Of a DNA stretch of 64,000 nucleotides, positions 1 through 12,490 are shown piece after piece. Under the pieces are notes generated by a model that searched no databases, was not told where the DNA came from, and saw nothing but the letters and a program-made list of their open reading frames with translations. The stretch covers positions 24,240,001 to 24,304,000 of the forward strand of contig OX485809.1 of the NCBI GenBank assembly GCA_950295325.1, in the 5' to 3' direction. Numbering within the stretch: position 1 is the first letter of the stretch; each line of letters opens with the position of its first letter. Source of the stretch: Polytrichum commune (Eukaryota; Streptophyta; Polytrichopsida; Polytrichales; Polytrichaceae). The translations under genes and the position numbers were made by a program.

Positions 1-1270
1 ATACACTATCTGGCTAGCACTAGCCAACACCCAAGATGTTAACCACGACATACATATCTACGGAGATAGCCACAACAATATATATTTCATTAACAATCAC
101 ATAAGATGCCCATCCTCCCAACACAACCACCTGGATAAACTCCCAATAGCATCTATAATACAACACATAAAGTGGTTCTGACACAACATCACCATCCAAA
201 AAGTCAAGGCCCACACAAGGATAAAAGGAAACGACATAGCATACTCACTAGCAACAAACGGTACCACAAAAGATACTATAACGCCGATACCACATATGCA
301 TATAGCCCACACTATCCCATTATAGACTAGCCAAACCCCCCTCAAGCAACAACCTAACGAAATTATAAGAAACCTATAGTCATGCATTAAAACACAACAT
401 AACAAGCTTACAACTAAAAAATCATTAAATTTGCATACACCAAACAATGGCTCTACATCAAGGAAATCCATCATAAACTCTCTAACCACTTTTGGAAAAC
501 CTCACTCACCACAGACGCCCAAATTACACATCTCCTCAAATTTTGATTCCCTCAATACATGGGTAACCAAATGAAACACCTCTTTTCGCCACAAATACAC
601 ACCAACCCCAACTACACACTATGTCAAAACAATGACAAAGACACTTAGCCATACCTAATTTCCCTATGCAACACCAATTCCTCAAAGGCATCATAATTGC
701 ATGCCACAACACCGTGACCCATCAAGTCACCAATTTACTAGAATCAAGTGTACACACTAGACACCTCACACTCACAAAAGCTAGTAACCAACATGACAAC
801 CCACAAGAGAACACATCCCACCCTGGATATTAAGTTGCACACACCACATCACAAGTTGCGAATGCCTCGCAGAATGAAGACCCAAGATTGTATACATACA
901 CGGCGCCCCATTTGAGCAAAAAGACCCTCCTATCCCCACACCGGACCTAAACATCCAAATCATCAAGTTTAACTTCACGCATGATAGGTTCATTCACCAA
1001 GCATACAAACAAAAGAGGACAAATACAATCCCCTAATAGATGAAATCAAAACCAAATGTTGGAAAGACAGATCCCTCATAGCGAAAACTGTTGGAGTGAG
1101 AGGCCCTATACACACAAGAAGCCTTGAACTCGTCAAAACACTACAAATTCCCAAATTATCAATCAAGGAAACCATGAAAACCATCCACCAAATAGCCATA
1201 AAATACATCAAATACCTCATGCTATAAAAAACTTTATAACAAACGAGAACCCATACTCCCCCCCCCCCCC
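1..1270 (+). mobile_element. Retroelement-like remnant, 3' part, sense on + strand
   Basis: This stretch is strongly A/C-rich on the plus strand with very little G, unlike the genes further on. Around 880-1,225 an interrupted reading frame gives a protein tail containing the pieces KYNPLIDEIK and VGVRGPIH followed by a helix rich in K, I and T, ending in a stop near 1,225. A very similar peptide is found on the opposite strand at 1,333-1,551, so both derive from one repeated element. A frame break near 1,010 and several stops show that it is dead. It ends near a C12 run at 1,259-1,270. The tail looks like the C-terminal part of reverse-transcriptase-type element proteins, but I see no catalytic motif and cannot name the family. 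Confidence 0.5.
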
Positions 1271-1332
1271 AATAAATGGATACTAAAACAACATAACTTC
1301 TATAATTACATATCCACTAGGCAAGCTCAAAT

Positions 1333-4300
1333 TCACGTCGGAATACCTAATGGCATTTTTTCTTTTCTATTCTTTCTGGTGACGTTATTGAGTTTTAGTA
1401 TGAAGTGTTCATGTATGGCTCCTCTTACTATGGCTGTGATGGTTACGAGAGGATTTACTTTGCATCCATTATTGTGTAGTGTGTTGAACAATGGGTTGTA
1501 TTTAGTGTGCTTATGTTTAAGCTTTAAGGGGTTGTTCGTGGTTTCTATCATGGTAGTATGTGAATTGAATGAATCGGAGTGTGTCGGAGGAGAGGGGGTT
1601 ATTGGTGTTTGACTTTAGTTTGGGGCTCCTAAGATACATAGGATATTTAATCTTGGTTGTGCTTGGCATAGGCATGGAGGTTGTACACAAATGTAATTGA
1701 GTATCTAGTCCGGGATTGTTGAGTCAAGTGGTTTGTTATTAAGGGCGCCCGCATTGACTAATGTAAAGCACCATGTAAACCTATTGGCTTTCAACATTTG
1801 GGCAATAAGGTGTATTGCCTTGTTGTGTCTAGAGAATCTGAGCCCCTTTATGTGTTAGTTTTTGCATGTGGATAGGATGTGGGGCCATGTGTGTCTAGCG
1901 TTATCAAGGTATAGTGTGCACTTGAGGTTGGGGTGGGTGGTGGGCCAGAAGATATTTCTCATGTGGTTGTCTGTAACAAAATTTTATAGTTTGTGTGGTT
2001 TGAGTGTCGGATATACCAATGGCTTTCTAAAAATAGTTGATTGTTTTTGGTTGATTTGGTCATTTAATAGCCATTTGTGAACGTATGGGATTTTGCTTTT
2101 GGTGATGTTGGTTCCTCTACTTTGATGTTCTTTGTTGATAAATGTGTGGCGGTTGGGCAACTTTCTAGCCAATATGGAGTGGTATAGGCAATGTGGATAC
2201 ATGGGGTGATGGTAGGTTTGTCTTTTTGTGCTCCATTGTTTCTTAGTGCGTTAGTGAGTTCACTTCCAGTGATACTAGTGTGGGCTTGTACTTTGTGGAT
2301 AGAGATTTTGTGTGGTGTCCAATATATTTGGTGTATTATTGTTGCTAAATGAGTAATTTGTTTGGATGTTGTTGTTGTGAGGATGGGTGTTTGATGTCGT
2401 TGTTTATTAGATATATATTGTTGAGGCTATCTATGAATATGTTGGGTGGTTTGTATGGTTTTGATGGTGATTAGTATTACATTGAGTTCCGCTCGGAGAA
2501 TGTTTTGGTAGTTGGGTAGCCTTTCGGATATTTGGGTGTTGTCATTTGGGTTATATACTCTTGATCTTGTGATGTTGCTTTCTACGTGCCCTTTAGAGTT
2601 TTTGATAAGTGATATGAAGGAGCTATTTCTGTATATGCATAGTTGTGGGTGAAATTGTTTTCTTTTTTCTTTTTTTCTTTTTTTTTGAGGGGGGGGGGTA
2701 ATATGGAGGTGGATTCAGAGGGGACGTCTATTTTGGGGGAAATTCTCCATTTTTTGAGAATTTGATGTTTTATTATGTGGGGGCAAGTTTAATTTGGTAG
2801 GTGTCCATGTGGATATTGTGGAATCTTTGTATGACATTTTGAAGTTCTTGCACAACTTGTATGTTTCATGGGGGGGCTTAAATTGGTTGGGTATGCATAT
2901 CATGGATGTAAGGGATGGTGCTATACATTGGTAGTATTTTGGCTATTATGGTGTCGAAGTTTAGCATGTAATTTGTGGTGGAATGGTTGTGATTGTGTGG
3001 GTGTCGGGGTGCTTGTTATGTGGGAGTTTTTGTGGTGTCTAATCTTTGTGGTTGATTATTAGTATGGTTGTTGTGTGGGAATCTTCTTGAGCAACCATTC
3101 TAGCCCAATGAATAACTTCTAAGGTGGTGTTATGGTTGATGGGGTAGGCCTACTCCAGTCCATTTGGAGGATTTGGTGTGTCCCTTAGAGCCAAAAATGA
3201 TATCCAAGTTGTGGGGCGAATTGTAGTGCATGAGTTGTGTAGGGCATGTGAGGGGAGATGAGTAGGAGTGTGTGATTTTGAATGAGTCTAATAGTAGTTT
3301 TGCAATTTGAGGGTGTAGGGTGTGGTGTTGGTTGATGGATTGGATGTATTTGGGCTTTTTCTTGGGTAGTATGATACGCATCTTTATATGAGCATGTGAT
3401 GCTGAAGTCATGTGGTGGTGTTGGAGGAAGTTTGTTGGGTGTTGGAGGTTGTTATGGGAGTATTTGTTCCATAACCAATACATTTTGTGCATGGTGATGG
3501 TGGCCATGTACACTAAAAATGATATTTGGTGTTTGATTATATTTAGTGTTGTTACCACCCTATCCTGCCCAACACTAATTTTCAATTCTTTGATAATTAG
3601 TGTTAGACATAAATGCGCCACTATCTTCTCTACCACCACCTCCCTTCTCCTTTTATCATTGTTAACTTTTTTTTCATAACCTTACTAACACTAAATTCGT
3701 GCATGTAACTTCCATGTATTACCATAGTTGATATTTAGTGTTTGAGTTTACGTTCAATGTTACTTACTTTCATAGGGTTAGTGATATTTAGTGTATGCGT
3801 TCGTATTTAGTGTATCAAACACTAAATATCATATTTAGTGTAGTTCCCCCTTTGGTCATATATGTGGATATCTGTATGTTGGGTTTATTTGTATGATTAT
3901 CCCGGGCTAGGGTATATATTTGTGGTTTTTGGATCATGTGTGGCTCAGACAGTTTGTGCATTTTTGGAGTATTTTTTTGAACGTGAGTTGACATGGTTTT
4001 TGTGTGAAGTAGGGTAGATTGTGATCTTAGGGGGATGTTGTCTTGGTTACATAATTTTGTTTCCGTTCGCCTTTGTTGTGCAGTATCTTGTGGGGTTTTC
4101 CATTGACAGAGGTAGTGTTATTGGATTACTTGTGCTCCCCATTTGTCTTTTCTAGTGGTGATTTTGGTGTTTATTGTAGCACAAATTTTTGTACCAAGTG
4201 CATGATATCATTCAAGGGGGGGGGGTTGCATCACTTCATGTTGTTGGTTGGGGAAGCAGGAGAAAGTATGTGTGCTTGACAAGTTGTGTTTTTAATGATT

Positions 4301-4460
4301 TTGGGGGAATGTTCATATTTGGTGCAGAATTCCTTCATAGTGAGTTCAAGATCTCTTGGTTTTGTATTTGTAGTAGTGTTGTTATGCTGTCCATGTGGAG
4401 TTTGTTGAGGCGTTGTTGGGCGCCGCAACCTCTTGAGCTTAGAGAGCATCTTGATGCTCT
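1333..4460 (-). mobile_element. Retroelement-like remnant, sense on - strand
   Basis: The base composition flips at about 1,330: from here to about 4,460 the plus strand is G/T-rich and C-poor, so the minus strand has the same A/C-rich sense as the element at 1-1,270. Minus-strand frames include 1,333-1,551, holding KYNPLFNTLH and IVRGAIHEH, which match the tail of the first element, and 3,130-3,639 (169 codons), rich in H, T, N and I. Many stops and frame changes separate the pieces, so no intact protein remains. The two elements meet tail to tail. Similarity to the first copy is lost near 1,370, so this copy lacks the extreme 3' end. Family not identified. Confidence 0.5.
3535..3845. repeat. 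Cluster of ATTTAGTGT motifs in both orientations
   Basis: The motif ATTTAGTG and its reverse complement occur at least six times within about 300 bases, for example near 3,540, 3,685, 3,733, 3,788, 3,806 and 3,828. The pair around 3,806-3,830 is inverted and could form a short hairpin. The cluster sits inside the retroelement-like remnant. Confidence 0.45.
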
Positions 4461-6504
4461 TTGATGCTCTTGGAATGACACAAACTCATCAACATAATTC
4501 ACACCACATTATGCAGGATAGGATAATTAGAGTTTGTTTGTAGTGATGATTGCCTTCTACATCTACTATTTAGAACTACCAATAGACTAAGTCTCATGTG
4601 CTCATTACTACTTTGCATGATTGATAAAGGAAAAAAATTCAATCTTTGTGTACTATTGTTTCACAAAAACTAACTCAGGACCTCTCACAGAAGCTCTTAC
4701 ATATTCCTTTCCAAATTTGACATTGAACTCTATCCAGGGCCAAATTATGTAATATGCATCTCTCCAATTCTTCCAAGCAGATTGGAGAGTATATAAGGAA
4801 GCAACACTCCCCGGACATAACAGTTGTTATTCCCTAAGACTCCACTTGAACATCTTCAGAGCTTTCAGTAAAGAGTCCTAATTCTGTATTCTGGCCATGA
4901 CCTGATAGCAGTAATGGAGCAACCCACAATGACAAGCCTTGATCGAAAAGCACATCAACAAGTGAGCAAACAACCAGGTAAAGGAAGATTAAAGATGTTT
5001 ACAGCAGCTTACAAGGTTGCAGGCGCATGGACTTCACAGCTTAGCTCTAAGTCCTAACCCCAAGCCCCTTAGCACAAACCTGCTTCGCAGTCACATGAGA
5101 GTTGCATAGAGCTATCAGTAAACCCTAACCTAGGGCCTATTAGACTTGGCACTGCCTGAACATGTTTAGGAATTCCTGTCAGCACTGGAGAATGAGGAGC
5201 AGGGAGTGGAGTATGGAGAGACACCTCCCTTGACCTCAGGATACCTGGGATATATCGGACTAACCTCCACAAGGCATCAGGCAATAGCCATTGGTGCCAA
5301 AAACTTCTGTAAATCAAATCATTTTTTATTTATGAGACAATAAACACATTAATCTGCATCGCAACTCTCCAGGGTGTCAGGAACAAGACCAAAGCTTACT
5401 TTGACCAAAGCAAGAAAACTCAATGTCCAACTTTGTACAATAACTGAAGATGATAGAAAATTCCAATTGGCTCAATATGATGCTTTGGTAAGAAATACCT
5501 AGTCAGGGATAAAAACTGAAATAGTGAAGGGGATTTCACAAAACCTAGTAGGTCAACTAGATTCGGAGTCCTTCCTATCCAGAGACTGAGCATGCTTGGA
5601 TACATTTCTCCCATGCTACAATCAAGCAATAAGGCTCATGTCATGATTTGCACATCACAAAGCCAGTACGAAGCTCAACCTTTTGAAGTGCTGTAAGACC
5701 AAGACCAAAGTATAAAAAGGTCTATGTACTTACAGAAGGAAAGACTTTCAAGTTTATTGGCTGCATTAAGGATCAACCATATAACTATAACATCTCACAA
5801 TCACAAATGCTGATTACAGATATCCAGAAATGGGCAGAAGGCAAAGATGCAACACATCTATTGAATTATATGGCCGAACACAGTCCCACTTGCATGCTTG
5901 CTCAGTAAACTAAGCAAGTTGCCCTGGCCAACTGATAACCAGGAATAAAAAGAATGCATAATGTACAAAATTGAGGTAGTCCACAAAAGATCTGGGTTGA
6001 GAGGTCAGGTATTAGATGTTTGACAACCATTCATCAGCCTCTATAAAATGAGCATCGCAGCATTTAACCTAAGGTTAATAGCCGATCCTGAAATTTCTGG
6101 GTCTTTTATGAACACAAGACCCTGCACATCTTCTGCTCACAGTGAGCTCCCATGTGATTCGCGGAATACTGCAGCAGCTGCCAATGCAGTTAACAAACCG
6201 GTCAATGCTTCATCCATATAAATGACGTCATGAGAGTGGAATTTGTGGCTACAGAAAATAAATACACAACCAAAAAAAAGAAAAGAGGCCGGGGGGAGGG
6301 GGATGCACACAGAGACATGAGACTTGAGTTTGGAACTCCATATTAAAAATAGCGATCCAAATAGGTGATACAATATGTAGGCCCAAGGAACTGGACTGAC
6401 ACAATGTTACAGGAAAAGTGTAGAGTTTGAAGCTTACCGATGTTTCGCAAGGTTTTAACTTGAATAGGGTATCATAACATGATCTAGCCACCATTTGTTA
6501 GTGT
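4461..6504. other. Intergenic region downstream of SURF6, no gene recognised
   Basis: Composition returns to a balanced, genic-looking mix, but I find no exon chain or conserved protein on either strand. The short open frames here (for example 5,069-5,317 minus) have no recognisable domain. The part nearest 6,504 probably holds the 3' untranslated region of SURF6. Confidence 0.5.
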
Positions 6505-9071
6505 CTAATCTGCTTTATTAATGAATCCCTGCTTCCGGCCTTCAAATCCAGGTCTTGCAAGCTTCTTCTCTCTCTGCATTCCAGAAAATAGTACAACAAA
6601 CTTAACAAAAATGTGTACCAATGTAATAGTCCCTTCAATCTGACATAATCTTGATAACCCAATGAGCCCATAATGCTTACAATCATCTTAATTAGTGTAA
6701 CCTCTAATCTTTCATCCAATGAGCCTAATTCAGATCCAAATGCTTCAAGGAATATCCACTCACTTTAGCAATGGCTCGCTCCTTTTTCACATCTGCACGC
6801 TGTGTAATATTCTCCTTTCGTTTGTCTTGCTTAGCATGGAATTGTTTCTTTTCCAACTCTTTCCTTTCTTGCCTGCACATTGACATTGTCCATGGCATCA
6901 GTGACTAGGAAAATGCTTACAAACAACTACAACCTCCTGCAACAAATGTCATGATGAACTTACCATTTCTTTGCACTTTTGTGTTTGAGTTGCTCATCCT
7001 TTTTGATGCTCTTCTTCAAAAGCTTTGGATTGTCCAGAACCTGCACATGTCACCAATTCCAGTAGATAATTTAGCAATACTGGAAACAACACAACTCTGT
7101 TCCAGGAAGCTGATACAAGGTAACAAGCTAGAGATCCTGCAGAAATGTACCTTTTCACCTGCAGCTCTGCTCACAGCAGCACTCCATGAATGTTTGGAAA
7201 CAACCTCCTGAACAAAAAAAATAGGTGTCAGGATCTTTTTCCCACCAAATCCGTCAATATTCCTTAAGTTCCTTCTTCACCCAAAGATCAATGGTATCAA
7301 GGCAAGGGTCCTCATTGAGAATTGCAACATACCTGCCCCTTCTCAGGATCTTGAATGTCCTTCTGCAATGCTATTGCCTGTACATAGACAAAGAAATGTC
7401 AACTACTTGACCCTTTTAACATGTAAACAGTTCTAATGGTGGGCCAAAACACCAAGATTCTTACATTACTAACACTACTTGCATGCATAAGTGAACATCT
7501 TCATGAACACTGCCCAGAGGGTGACTAGGATTGAAAAGAGTGAAAAGAACCTTGGCAAGAAGTTTTTCTTTAGACTCCTTTTTAGTCCGTCCAGGTGTAG
7601 CAACCGGTCCAATGCCCATCTTGACCCGACCAAACTCCATCTCACCCTCAGCATCGTGGGAATCTGGCTGCATTATTATTTGCACCACATATGTCAGACA
7701 TATGTGACCATTGAGTGCAATGGTTAGTAAAGGCAGGTAAACAACAAAAAAACCCACAATGAGCTAACTGTACCTCCACACTATCCACCATCTTAAGGGC
7801 TACATCAATTGCTAGGTGATTCATAACAATCATATGGAACACATGCAAGGGAGCTGCAAACAAGACAGTGCAGGTATACCATAGCAGCCTTGGCCTGTAG
7901 TTTAGGTCGCTTGGCCGATGGTGCTTTCACCCCATCTTCCTCTGGAACTTTACTTTTACGATCCCGTTTCTTCTCTGTTTGCCAATCTTTTGCAGATTTT
8001 GCAGTGCTGGCGGCTGTATCTGCATGACGCTTTGAGCGAAGAAGCTCAATTCGCTTATGCAACTTCTCTCGCAACTCATCAATAGTCACTGTCCTCTGTT
8101 CCTCCATAGTTACTTTAGGACTCTCCTGGTGGTTGATTATTTCCAATGTGGTTCGTGGTTTCTCAGGATCCAGCTGTGATATATTACCCACAACAATTGT
8201 GAATAAGATGCAAATTCGTGTCAACACCTACAAGAAACACAATACACATACTCTGTGTCTAAACACCAATTGATTCTTGTTCTTCGCTAATTGATAAGCA
8301 GAATGTGGATACATCTGAAGAATGACAAACTCACTCGAGTACGCTTGGCTCTCTTCAAATTCTCCCTTGTGGCCCTCTTGGATGCAGCCCTAGCTTCCTT
8401 GCTCATGCCATGGACCTAAAACCATCCATGCCACCATTAGCTGCTAGTTCAGTTAACCATTCAAGTACAACTCGAGGAGCAGCTGGTATGCAAAAATGCT
8501 CTACAGATAAATCAAACTAGGGTTACTCAACCAATGGGTAGCATGCTCCATCAAATATGCTGGAATTGTTACAGCATACACAACTCAAGCTATAAAGTGA
8601 CAGGAACACCAAGAAAAACAAAATTTGCATGGAAAACCTTACCCATTGATCAGTGGGATTATCCTTAGGGATATATATGTTGGCAGGTATCATCTCTACT
8701 AGCCTGTCAAAGACTGTCATCCATCCGAAACCCCACCCAAATGTCAAAGAACAACCTCCGAACCACCTACGGTTACAAACCCTTCAATAGATTATCTCAA
8801 ATTGCTTCGGCTCACAGAAGTTCTCACAAAACCCTAGACGTTCCTGTCCTTCGAATTAAAGACATAAAATTCATAGCAAATTGCCTCCAATAGCGCTTTC
8901 AGGTGCTTGAAAACCACTCTCGATGTTATGGACAATGCATCCGGCCCACACAAATAACAGGCCTGCTGATTCAACCTCAACATGATGAAACAGAAATGTG
9001 AGAGAATGCTTACAAAGTGCATGGGAGTGAATGAGAGCTCGGAGATCCCCTGACACATCCATCGTCGCCAT
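6505..9071 (-). CDS. SURF6: SURF6/RRP14-like nucleolar ribosome-biogenesis protein
   Basis: This family acts in the nucleolus in pre-rRNA processing and ribosomal subunit assembly, binding nucleic acids through basic regions. Ten exons read on the minus strand: 9071-9014, 8713-8643, 8415-8335, 8173-7880, 7667-7551, 7377-7333, 7207-7151, 7040-6964, 6872-6764 and 6573-6505. They join to 325 codons plus a TAG stop without a break. The N-terminus carries the RRP14-type block (DLRALIHSHALFFDRLVEMI) and then basic KRAKRTRLDPEK. The C-terminal half is the SURF6 domain: EMEFGRVKMG, DPEKGQEVVSKHSW, AAVSRAAGEKV, LKKSIKK and the closing RPGFEGRKQGFI. The ATG at 9,071 opens exon 1 directly before the conserved block; an in-frame Met three codons later is an alternative. 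The donor after 7,551 (GTTCTT) is weak but is required by the homology. The upstream telo-box suits a ribosome-biogenesis gene. Confidence 0.93.
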
Positions 9072-9161
9072 GTCTGAATCCTATGCCTCTTCCGAGCGAG
9101 GCGAAGCAAAAAGAAAGAGAGATAGAAGAGAGCCAAGGGTTGAATCCCTGAGGTGGGCGTT

Positions 9162-9176
9162 AAACCCTAAACCCTA
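9162..9176 (-). promoter_or_regulatory. Doubled telo-box upstream of SURF6
   Basis: AAACCCTAAACCCTA on the plus strand lies 91-105 bases upstream of the SURF6 start codon. Telo-boxes (AAACCCTA) are a known plant promoter element of ribosomal-protein and ribosome-biogenesis genes. Another AAACCCTAG lies in intron 1 near 8,828. Confidence 0.7.
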
Positions 9177-9230
9177 GCCCACTCAATCCCCTGGAAAGGA
9201 TGTTCCTGTTTGTGGGTTAGGCACATGAGC

Positions 9231-9290
9231 TGCCGCAGCTTGCCGCAGTCGCGTGGGCTCTCTCCCAGCCGCAGCCTGCCGCAGATTGCC
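9231..9290. repeat. GCCGCAG motif cluster in the SURF6 upstream region
   Basis: Four GCCGCAG units occur within about 55 bases, 160-220 bases upstream of the SURF6 ATG and on the far side of the telo-box. They may be promoter sites or a decayed short tandem repeat; the sequence alone does not decide. Confidence 0.45.
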
Positions 9291-9406
9291 ACTCTGGCAG
9301 CTAAATTTAAACTGAAGATCTTTGCAAACAAATGGGTCACAAGTATGAAAGCTCATGCCTGCAAAAAGATTGCGGAACTGTGTTTGTGTTGGGTTCATGG
9401 TTATTA

Positions 9407-9943
9407 GGGCCGCTTTACACCTAGAGGCCACGCCAATTCGTTATGTAAGAGGCTTGAAATCCTCACTTGTGATTGGCCAAAAGGTTGAAATTGGTCCCAA
9501 CCCCTTTACACCTAAAGGCGGGGTCGATTTGGTGGTATGAATTTTTTAATCAAAAAATGCATGGTATGACACGGTCTGAACTCATTGAATTGGGTGCACC
9601 CAATATGGAAGGCCAATTCTTGGCCTCGGGCCAATGTCAAATTTCAATATTAAAAAAACATTTTTTAATCAAATATGATTTTGTTTTAACGAACCACATC
9701 CATTCGATTATGTGGAAATGTGAACGGCTCTATGCTAGATTATGCTAGATCCGTTGGATTATGCTAGATTTATTGAATCGGCCTAGCTTCTTGGCCCTAA
9801 GGCCTTTACATATGGGAAAATTGGCCCCCATTATAATCTTATTATAATGTGTAGTTGAGGCTGGCCTCCAATCCAAAAGGCCTGAAATTTCATGCAATCG
9901 GCCTCAAGGGGAATTGGCCCAGCTTCTAGGTGTTAAGCGGCCC
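9407..9943. mobile_element. Non-autonomous DNA element with ~35 bp terminal inverted repeats
   Basis: The left end GGGCCGCTTTACACCTAGA and the reverse complement of the right end GGGCCGCTTAACACCTAGA match over about 35 bases with few mismatches. The 537-base interior has no coding frame of note. The 3 bases on the left (TTA) are not repeated on the right, so the target-site duplication has decayed or is absent. The outer GGGCC sequence resembles the element at 62,061-62,526. It lies 336 bases upstream of the SURF6 start codon. Confidence 0.75.
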
Positions 9944-10789
9944 GACTACTCCCCACATGTCACATACCTCTATCCTATGTCTTGCGTCCTACCCGCCTCC
10001 TTGCACGTAGTCAAAAACGCTTAGGCTCACATTGGCCAACATGGGTTTAGGGTGGCTTGTCAATGCCTATTCTAGCCATTCTATGCACTGCAGGGGGGGG
10101 GTATAACCATTATATTCACAAAGTCATGAAGGTATAGGCCCACAAAGCACAAAGGGGGTGGTACCCATGATGCAAGGTGATGGTTTTGCAAGCGAACTAG
10201 GTGGGATCATGGAGGTGGCCATGTGACTTTGCGCACTGTTACTAATTGATCTTTGATCTAGCTTGGGTCTAGTACCCAACTATGTTGTGTTGGTTCTAGG
10301 CAATGAAGGTGGGGGTCCTCATCATATCCGAGGTCGTCATACATGGGGCCTATATATTGGTTTAAGGAAACTAGTGCTTTTGACTTTGAATATTCATCAA
10401 ATATCTAATTGAGGCTAAAAATACTTTATTCTTTGTTTACATATATTTTAAAAGACTAATATATATATATATATATATATCAACCATATAGCCACATGTA
10501 TGTGCAATAGCTTAAAGTGTTGGTTTAAGCACCATCTACCTTAGTATAAGTACATGCTCGTAACATTTCATAGCAATCCAATCACATTTGCTATGTCAGA
10601 TTAACATCTGAATTCAGCCTTTGACCTTGGACAACACACAAAAATAACACTTAATTAAAGGGTCCCTTATAGATTTTGAAAATTAGTCAATAGGGAACTC
10701 TCTGCAGGAATGTTAGGGAACGTTACATGGGGAACGCGTCCCCGGTGGAAGCTTCTTGAACACTCTAAGCAACTGCACTTCATCCTCCC
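9944..10789. other. Intergenic, no gene seen
   Basis: No exon-like frame or conserved peptide on either strand. It contains a G-run near 10,091 and a short (AT)n tract near 10,460-10,480. Confidence 0.5.
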
Positions 10790-12490
10790 TTCCATTCCCG
10801 CTAATCCGCTTTTCGCAGGATTAGCACTTGGTTTGCTAATCAAGAACTTCTCGATTGTCCCGCGCTCGTTGTGTTAGGATTCATTTAGAAAAGGGAGCAC
10901 AACAGATATTTCTTAGTTGCGGCTCCCGAGTAATTTTCTTAGCCTGTTCATGAGTGCACAGTAATTCATTCTTTCCATTGCCGCTACCGCCGTTTCTTGC
11001 TTCAAGAAATGCAATGCTAACTGGAGTTCGCAAATTCAAGTGCCGCCGCATTGTGTAAGTGTTCTTTCGTCTTTGCAAGATTAAATATAACTTGAGAGTG
11101 AATTTATTGAGAGCATTTGGTAGACACATCAAGCTACCTCACAATTCTGTTTCATGTTTGGATCGCCTACTGGAGACCAAACTGTGGCGTTGTCGATGAG
11201 TGTACTGAACTGTCCTGTTATCCGATATTCAACAGTTCCGATCACTTCACTAACTCTTGACTTCATATTTTTCGATTCCAGGCTGACTCCATTGTGTACC
11301 GTTATGTTAAGCTTACTGCAGGATTAGCTCTTAGTTTGTGATCAAGCACTTCTGGATTGTCCGCTCGTTGTGTTAGGATTCTTTTAGAAAGGAAGCAAAA
11401 CAAATATTTATTAGCTGCAACTCCCGAGCGATCTGTTTAGCCTGTTCATGAGTGCACAGGAATTCATTCTTTCCATTGCCGCTGCCGCCGTTTCTGCATC
11501 AAGAATTGCACCGCTAACTGCAATTTACAAATTCACATCACGCCACATTGTGTGAGTGTTCTTTCATATTTGCAGGAGCTTTTATTACTTGAGTAAATTC
11601 ACGAGAGCATTTGGTATGCACATCAAGCCACCTCGCAATTCTGCTTCGTGTTTGGATGAGTATAGTGAACTGTCCTGTTATCTGATATGCAACAGTTCCG
11701 ATCACTTCACTAACTCTTGATTCCACAGTTTTCCATTACAGGTTGACTCGTTGTATTCCGCATGTTTAAGCTTACTCCAGGGTTAGCTCATAGTTTGTGA
11801 TAAAGGTCTTCTTGATGGTCGCTCGTTGTGTTAGGATTTTTCTTGACAGCAAGCGCAGCAGATAATCTTACGTCCAGCTCCCGAGTGATCTGTTTAGCCT
11901 GTTCATGAGTGCACAGTAATTCATGCCTTCTTTGCCGTTGCCATCAATTTCTGCTTCAAGAAATTGCACCACAAGTTCGAAAATCCAAGTGCAGCCACAT
12001 TGTACGATTATTCGTTAATCTTTGCAGGAATTTGAATTACATTCTTGAGTGACTCCATTGAGAGCATTTGACAGGCATATCTCGGCACCTGATAATTGTT
12101 CTTCATGCCATCACGACCAGGAAACGAAACTGTGAGGTTGAGAATGATTTGTGAAGGAAATGGAAAGGATTACGACTTGCCAAGCTTACTGGCAATGGAA
12201 AGGATGAATAGCCAAGTGAAAAGGATAATTTCTTGAACCACAGTTTTCGCTTCCTGGTCGACTCCAGAGTATACCAATATGCTAAGCTTACTCTAGAATT
12301 AGCTCTTGGTTTGTAAACAAGAACTAGTTAACTATCCATTCGTTGTACTAGGATTGACATAAAAAGCAACCAGGACAGAGTATTCTTGGCCTCCATCTCC
12401 CGAAAAAATTGTGCCGCCTGCTAACTCCTTGATTGGCTCGTTATGAGTTATCAAGAACTTGCTAATAGCCCATTCGTTGTGAGGATTGAC
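10790..12490. repeat. Degenerate tandem array, ~460-510 bp unit, about 3.5 copies
   Basis: Each unit contains the same ordered landmarks: a GCAGGATTAGC-like start, CGCTCGTTGTGTTAGGATT, CTCCCGAG, GCCTGTTCATGAGTGCACAG, ATTCATTCTTTCCATTGCCG, and then a stretch ending in TCCGATCACTTCACTAACTC. CTCGTTGTGTTAGGATT starts near 10,866, 11,365 and 11,821, with a decayed copy near 12,336 and a further fragment near 12,470. The spacings are therefore about 499, 457 and 512 bases. No conserved protein is encoded. The array ends about 420 bases before the receptor-kinase start codon. Confidence 0.85.
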
